Assembly (NCBI GenBank): GCA_934668765.1
Contig: CAKUOH010000019.1
Location: forward strand, 1-45,728
DNA from: an uncultured Helicobacteraceae bacterium
GTDB lineage: Bacteria > Campylobacterota > Campylobacteria > Campylobacterales > Helicobacteraceae
Direction of reading: 5' to 3'
DNA: 45,728 nt
Shown here: one piece after another, positions 42,091-45,728 of the stretch
Layout of the letters: the number at the start of each line of letters is the position of its first letter
Numbering within the stretch: position 1 is the first letter of the stretch
Program-made: the position numbers and the translations under genes
Notes under the pieces: generated by a model
What the model was told of the DNA's origin: nothing
Databases searched by the model: none
Seen by the model: only the letters and a program-made list of their open reading frames with translations

Positions 42091-44382
42091 TTATTCTTGC
42101 AAACTCACTTTATTTTTACAATCTAGGCATTCTAAATATTTTTTGGTTTTGGTTTCTTTTAGGACTAACATTCCCTTTGATTCGCCCTTATTGTCGCAAG
42201 ATTTGCATTTTTTGTTTGTCGGTTCGCCATTGCTTACAAATTTGCATTTTGGATAATTCCCGCAACCATAGAATTTTCCGCGCCTTGACATTCGCTCGAC
42301 AATGTCGCCACCGCATTTTGGGCATTTCACGCCTTCGATAATCTTGCGCTCTTTTTTTGCGCCAAGCGATTTGGTATTTTTGCAGTTTGGATAGCCACTG
42401 CACGCTAAAAATGCGCCGTTGCGTCCGACTTTTTTTATCATCGCCTTGCCACATTTTTCGCAAACGCCAAATTCCTCGCTAGATTCTGCGCTAGATTCGT
42501 CCAAATCGCCCAAATTGCCACTTGATTCATTGCGCTTTATGTATTTGCATTTGGGATAGCCACTGCAACCCACAAATTCGCCAAATTTACTTTTTCGCAT
42601 AACTAGCTCTTTGCCACACTCGGGGCAACTCTCGCCTGTGGGCGTGTTTTGTTTTAAAGAAGCGATATTACTTTTGCCCTCTTTAATCTGTGCGTCAAAA
42701 TTCTTATAAAAATCCCAAAGCACACTTTGCCACTTTTCCTTTGCCTCTGCAATCAAATCTAGCTTTTCTTCAAGTCGTGCCGTAAAGCCTGAATCCACAA
42801 TTTCCAAAAAATGCTCTTTTAGCATATCAATCACCAAAAAGCTAATCTCTGTGGCAAAAATCTGCTTTTTTTCTACCTTTATATATTCGCGGTTTTTTAG
42901 CAGGGCAATCGTGGGCGCGTAAGTGCTAGGACGCCCTATTCCAAGCCCCTCTAGCGTCTTAATCAAAGACGCCTCGCTAAATCGTGGCGGAGGCTCGGTC
43001 TCGTGTGGATTTATGTCGCATTGCGCTAGATTCACGCCATCTCCCACTGCCAAAGGCGGCAAAATCTTATCCTTATTTTTCGCCCCTGAAATTTTGTAAA
43101 ATCCATCAAACACAAGCTTTGAGCCAATTGCTTTAAAATGCACCTTGCCACTTTCATCGCTAAATATAATATTTTGACTATCAAATTTCGCGTCCGCGCT
43201 TTGAGAAGCCAAAAATTGATTATAAATTAGCGTATAAAGTTTTAGCTCATCACTCGCAAGGTAGGACTTTGCAACGCTTGGGCTAAAATCCAAATTTGTG
43301 GGGCGAATCGCCTCGTGTGCCTCTTGGGCGTTTTTTTGTTTATTGGCGTAGATTCGTGGCTTTGGTGGGAGATATTCTTTGCCATATTCACGCTCAATGA
43401 GTTTTAATGCTGAATCTTGCGCGATTTTAGCGATATTTAGGCTATCTGTCCGCATATAAGTGATAACGCCCATCGTGCCGTTGTTTGTGGGGACGCCCTC
43501 ATAGAGTTTTTGTGCGATTTGCATCGTGCGTGAGGGCGAAAATCCCAAATTGCTAGAAGCACTCTGCTGTAAAGTAGAAGTCATAAAAGGCGGTGGCGGG
43601 GAGATTTTTTTGCTTTTGTTTTCTATATTTTGGATTTTAAATTTCGATTTTAGCGCAAGGGATTGAATCTCTTTGGCTAATTTTTCATCTTGAATGTCTA
43701 ATTTTGCGATTTTTTTGTCATTATATGCACATAAAATGGCTTCAATATCGCTTGAATCTGCACTTTTTTTGCTTTTAGATTCGCCTAAATCTTTGTTAAA
43801 AATCGCATCAACGCTAAAATATTTGATAGGCTTAAAGTCCGCTATTTCACGCTCTTTATCCACTATGAGTTTAAGTGCTGAGCTTTGCACACGCCCTGCG
43901 GACAAGCCTTTTTGGATTTTTAGGTTTAAAAGCGGACTAAGTTTAAAGCCTACGATTCTATCCAAAAGTCGCCTTGCTTGTTGCGCCTGAACCATATCTA
44001 AATTGATTTCGCGTGGATTTTTTAGCGATTCGACAATGGCATTTTTGGTGATTTCGTGGAATACGATGCGCGGAAAAGATTGCTTTTTGTCGATGATTTG
44101 GGCGATGTGATAGCCGATTGCCTCGCCCTCTCTATCCTCGTCCGTTGCGATATATACGGCATTTGCGTCCTTTGCAAGTTTTTTTATTTCGCTTACTATA
44201 TCCTTGTGGTCGGCGGAAACTTCGTATTCTGGGGTAAAATAGCTATCCTCAATCTTTATGCCAAATCGCTTTTTTGGCAAGTCGCGGATATGCCCTTTGC
44301 TTGCCACCACTTTATAATCGCTACCTAAAAAATTCTTTATCGTCCGCGCTTTTGCGGGAGATTCGACTATGATTAGCTTCAA
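42091..44382 (-). CDS. topA: DNA topoisomerase I
   Basis: The 763-residue type IA topoisomerase relaxes negative supercoils. The TOPRIM start is 'LIIVESPAKARTIKNFLG' with 'IATDEDREGEAIGYH' (D-x-D-x-E). The catalytic Tyr is in 'VITYMRTDSLNI' near residue 308. The C-terminus has four zinc-ribbon modules, each C-x2-C...C-x4-5-C ('CPECGKE', 'CEKCGKA', 'CPKCGGD', 'CKSCDNK'). The length is normal. ATG 44382 lies about 35 bases from a TACAAT box. Confidence 0.95.
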   Translation of the reverse strand: MKLIIVESPAKARTIKNFLGSDYKVVASKGHIRDLPKKRFGIKIEDSYFTPEYEVSADHKDIVSEIKKLAKDANAVYIATDEDREGEAIGYHIAQIIDKKQSFPRIVFHEITKNAIVESLKNPREINLDMVQAQQARRLLDRIVGFKLSPLLNLKIQKGLSAGRVQSSALKLIVDKEREIADFKPIKYFSVDAIFNKDLGESKSKKSADSSDIEAILCAYNDKKIAKLDIQDEKLAKEIQSLALKSKFKIQNIENKSKKISPPPPFMTSTLQQSASSNLGFSPSRTMQIAQKLYEGVPTNNGTMGVITYMRTDSLNIAKIAQDSALKLIEREYGKEYLPPKPRIYANKQKNAQEAHEAIRPTNLDFSPSVAKSYLASDELKLYTLIYNQFLASQSADAKFDSQNIIFSDESGKVHFKAIGSKLVFDGFYKISGAKNKDKILPPLAVGDGVNLAQCDINPHETEPPPRFSEASLIKTLEGLGIGRPSTYAPTIALLKNREYIKVEKKQIFATEISFLVIDMLKEHFLEIVDSGFTARLEEKLDLIAEAKEKWQSVLWDFYKNFDAQIKEGKSNIASLKQNTPTGESCPECGKELVMRKSKFGEFVGCSGYPKCKYIKRNESSGNLGDLDESSAESSEEFGVCEKCGKAMIKKVGRNGAFLACSGYPNCKNTKSLGAKKERKIIEGVKCPKCGGDIVERMSRRGKFYGCGNYPKCKFVSNGEPTNKKCKSCDNKGESKGMLVLKETKTKKYLECLDCKNKVSLQE

Positions 44383-44414
44383 AAATCTGTCCTTATGTTA
44401 AAAATCTGCGCGGG

Positions 44415-44420
44415 ATTGTA
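44415..44420 (-). promoter_or_regulatory. -10 box of topA promoter
   Basis: The minus strand reads TATGTTACAATCCCG, an extended TG-n-TACAAT type box upstream of the topA start. Confidence 0.5.
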
Positions 44421-44486
44421 ACATAAAATTTTAAAAACTAAATTTACTGCTTTAAGCCAAACTTAAATCCCCAAATCCCCCAAATT

Positions 44487-44513
44487 TTTCTCATAATTTC
44501 TCACGATTTCTCA
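44487..44513. promoter_or_regulatory. Three TTTCTCA direct repeats, 10-base period
   Basis: TTTCTCA occurs at 44487, 44497 and 44507, exactly one helical turn apart, each followed by A/T-rich bases. It lies between topA and the pilin-like gene, about 80 bases upstream of the latter's -10 box. It may bind a regulator in a phased way, or be part of a curved upstream element. Confidence 0.45.
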
Positions 44514-44584
44514 CAATTTTTTAAATTTTTCACTCATTTTTTAATATTTTTTCAACATTTACTTTCTATTTAAGTTTAATTTAA

Positions 44585-44600
44585 GGGGGGGGGGTAGAAT
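44585..44600 (+). promoter_or_regulatory. G10 tract abutting a -10 box (TAGAAT) of the pilin-like gene
   Basis: G10 (44585-44594) directly precedes TAGAAT (44595-44600). The ATG is 46 bases downstream. The tract would lie in the -35/-10 spacer, so changes in its length would change promoter strength. The region upstream is T-rich (TTTAAGTTTAAT at 44569-44580). Confidence 0.5.
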
Positions 44601-44646
44601 GTCATTTGTGTTTAAAAGCACAAATTTAAATTTAAAGGAGGCTTTT

Positions 44647-45306
44647 ATGAAAGCAGGTAATTCAGTAATTGCAGTAAATGCAAGTGGCGTAAGAGATAAT
44701 AGTAGCGTAACAAGAAGTGGTTTTAGTATGATTGAGCTAGTATTTGTTATCGTCATACTAGGGGTTTTGGCAGCAGTGGCAGTCCCTAGATTTGTAGCCA
44801 CAAGGACAGATGCACAGGTAGCAACTGCTAGAAGCGACTTGGCAAGTGTGCAAAAGGCTATTGTAGCAAAAGTATTTGCAGATAATATCGATGCAACAGC
44901 TTCTAAACCTACTGACCCAAATAAACCTTGGGGACAAGGCTCTACAATGGATAATTGGGGTAAATGGATAATGGAAGTAGGTGGATTAGATGGTAGTAGA
45001 TGGCAAGTAGGTGGGGAGCAACAAGTAGGTATAACAGTCGTCAAAGTAGAAAATGAAGACGCCATTGAACCTGTGGGTAATACAGTAGATAATAGCAATA
45101 GAATGGGTAAAGGTGGCTGTGGTGCTGTGCTAGGAATCGCTGCTGGTGGAGGCTATATGGTATTTGCACCAAATAATGCTGGGGCAACACATATTAACAA
45201 AAAAGACAATGACTTCTGCCAACAACTTAAAAAATCTTACCAAAGCTCTGGCGGACCGGGCAATAAAATAATCCCACTTGCTTCAAGTGGAACTGTGGAG
45301 TTTTAG
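44647..45306 (+). CDS. Type IV pilin/pseudopilin-like protein
   Basis: I start at ATG 44647, with AAAGGAGG as RBS (GTG/ATG 44599 is within the promoter). The 219-residue product has a class III signal: a 25-residue leader, then Gly25-Phe26 and 'FSMIELVFVIVILGVLAAVA', with Glu at +5 of the mature protein. A prepilin peptidase would cut before Phe26. The C-terminal domain is about 165 residues with two Cys and many Gly/Asn. Its codon style (GTA, GGT, few GAATC words) differs from the neighbours, suggesting transfer. It could serve DNA uptake or a type II secretion-like machine; no partner genes are in the window. Confidence 0.8.
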   Translation: MKAGNSVIAVNASGVRDNSSVTRSGFSMIELVFVIVILGVLAAVAVPRFVATRTDAQVATARSDLASVQKAIVAKVFADNIDATASKPTDPNKPWGQGSTMDNWGKWIMEVGGLDGSRWQVGGEQQVGITVVKVENEDAIEPVGNTVDNSNRMGKGGCGAVLGIAAGGGYMVFAPNNAGATHINKKDNDFCQQLKKSYQSSGGPGNKIIPLASSGTVEF

Positions 45307-45314
45307 TCTACTTT

Positions 45315-45366
45315 GTCATTGCAAGAATCTAGGCTTTTGTCAAAAAGGCTAGATTCGTGGCAATCC
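45315..45366. repeat. Family B palindromic repeat
   Basis: GTCATTGC at the left and GTGGCAATCC at the right enclose the stem GAATCTAG (45325) and CTAGATTC (45349). It lies 9 bases after the pilin-like stop and may end its transcript. Confidence 0.65.
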
Positions 45367-45377
45367 ACACTTTAAAG

Positions 45378-45503
45378 CCCCCTCCCTTGTTGGATGGTGA
45401 TTCACTTTCTCTTGCCCCCTCCCTTGCGGAGGGGGTTGGGGGTGGGTTTAACACTCAAAATAACACACAATTTTTAAATTTGGATTGCCACGAATCACTG
45501 CGT
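45378..45503. repeat. Long direct repeat, copy 1 (family A plus family B part)
   Basis: This 126-base block begins with a family A unit (CCCCCTCCCTTGTTGGATGG, hairpin CCCCCTCCCttgcGGAGGGG, TTGGGGGTGGGT). It goes on through a unique A/T-rich stretch (TTTAACACTCAAAATAACAC) into the start of a family B unit. It is identical to 45603-45728. The 422-base stretch after the pilin gene holds only such repeats and no gene. Confidence 0.85.
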
Positions 45504-45518
45504 GATTCTAGCAATGAC
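45482..45518. repeat. Family B palindromic repeat (short form)
   Basis: GGATTGCCACGAATCAC, a four-base loop, then GTGATTCTAGCAATGAC. The GAATCAC/GTGATTC stem is perfect. Confidence 0.65.
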
Positions 45519-45602
45519 AGAATTTTAAGCCCATCCCTTGTTGGATGGCGATTCACTTTATCTCTCCCCCTCCCTTATTGTAGGTAGGTTTCTTTTCTCT
45601 TT
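45504..45602. repeat. Spacer between the long direct repeats, with degenerate family A units
   Basis: The spacer contains CCCATCCCTTGTTGGATGGC then GATTCACTTTATCT and a second C-rich unit CCCCCTCCCTTATTGTAGG. These are diverged family A pieces, so the region looks like a repeat array still changing. Confidence 0.55.
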
Positions 45603-45728
45603 CCCCCTCCCTTGTTGGATGGTGATTCACTTTCTCTTGCCCCCTCCCTTGCGGAGGGGGTTGGGGGTGGGTTTAACACTCAAAATAACACACAATTTTT
45701 AAATTTGGATTGCCACGAATCACTGCGT
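45603..45728. repeat. Long direct repeat, copy 2 (cut by the window end)
   Basis: Same sequence as 45378-45503, offset by 225 bases, and reaching the last base of the window; it may extend further. Confidence 0.85.

Noticed and set aside
44559..45098. 179-residue ORF antisense to the pilin-like gene
   Set aside because: It covers the promoter and the pilin signal on the other strand, is Ser/Thr/Leu-rich without motif, and is a shadow frame.
45378..45728. CRISPR array
   Set aside because: The repeats are 126 bases long with one spacer of 99 bases made of repeat pieces, there are no cas genes, and the units are palindromic intergenic elements.

Overview
The window looks like chromosomal DNA of a Campylobacterota species, most likely an enterohepatic Helicobacter. 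The evidence is low G+C coding DNA, a PglB-type oligosaccharyltransferase, a poly-acidic 'HP0322-like' protein between nucT and gmk, the gene orders rpe-dnaQ, galU-small membrane protein-murA and clpS-clpA that I recall from Helicobacter, and many long poly-G/poly-C tracts in surface-glycan genes. Species cannot be named from sequence alone.

Layout. 1-3840 (minus): a partial unknown gene, a 33-residue membrane peptide, yihY, a DnaQ-like exonuclease and rpe, then a degraded stretch with a tiny ferredoxin-like ORF and an NYN-domain gene. 4068-9616 (plus): a two-gene ABC transporter, fbp, a small Cys protein, metG and a conserved unknown. 9632-18144 (minus): an accessory surface-modification cluster (C-methyltransferase, two glycosyltransferase-like proteins, nucleotidyltransferase, cupin, HAD phosphatase, GDPD-like phosphodiesterase) downstream of pglB. 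18180-22510: divergent nucT and poly-acidic protein, then gmk. 22554-28274 (minus): putative glycosyltransferase, lpxK, nadE, a GT10 fucosyltransferase and msbA. 28402-34640 (plus): clpS, clpA, a DUF815 ATPase, galU, a membrane protein and murA. 34664-37104 (minus): infC, thrS and tRNA-Val. 37286-41984 (plus): a WaaE-like GT2, a GT2-GT4 fusion and a phosphoethanolamine transferase, both of the latter out of frame at homopolymer tracts. 42091-44382 (minus): topA. 44647-45306 (plus): a type IV pilin/pseudopilin-like protein, followed by a repeat-filled tail.

How it fits together. Much of the window builds and decorates the cell surface: galU and murA (precursors), lpxK and msbA (lipid A), LOS-type glycosyltransferases, a fucosyltransferase, PEtn transfer and N-glycan transfer. 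Eight C or G tracts of 8-11 bases occur; five lie in glycan/lipid A genes, one in a leader ORF, one beside a promoter -10 box, and one in a decayed repeat. The tract lengths read here leave the PEtn transferase and the GT2-GT4 protein OFF, and the fucosyltransferase and the 22554-23522 glycosyltransferase ON.

Two dispersed palindromic repeat families are present. Family A is C/G-rich (CCCCCTCCCTTGCGGAGGGG core). Family B has GTCATTGCGAG / GTGGCAATCC ends. One family A copy lies in frame inside murA and one family B copy lies in frame inside the PEtn transferase gene, so both appear to be translated. These insertions, the switchable glycosylation genes and the uncharacterised cluster at 9632-15868 are the most interesting parts of the window.
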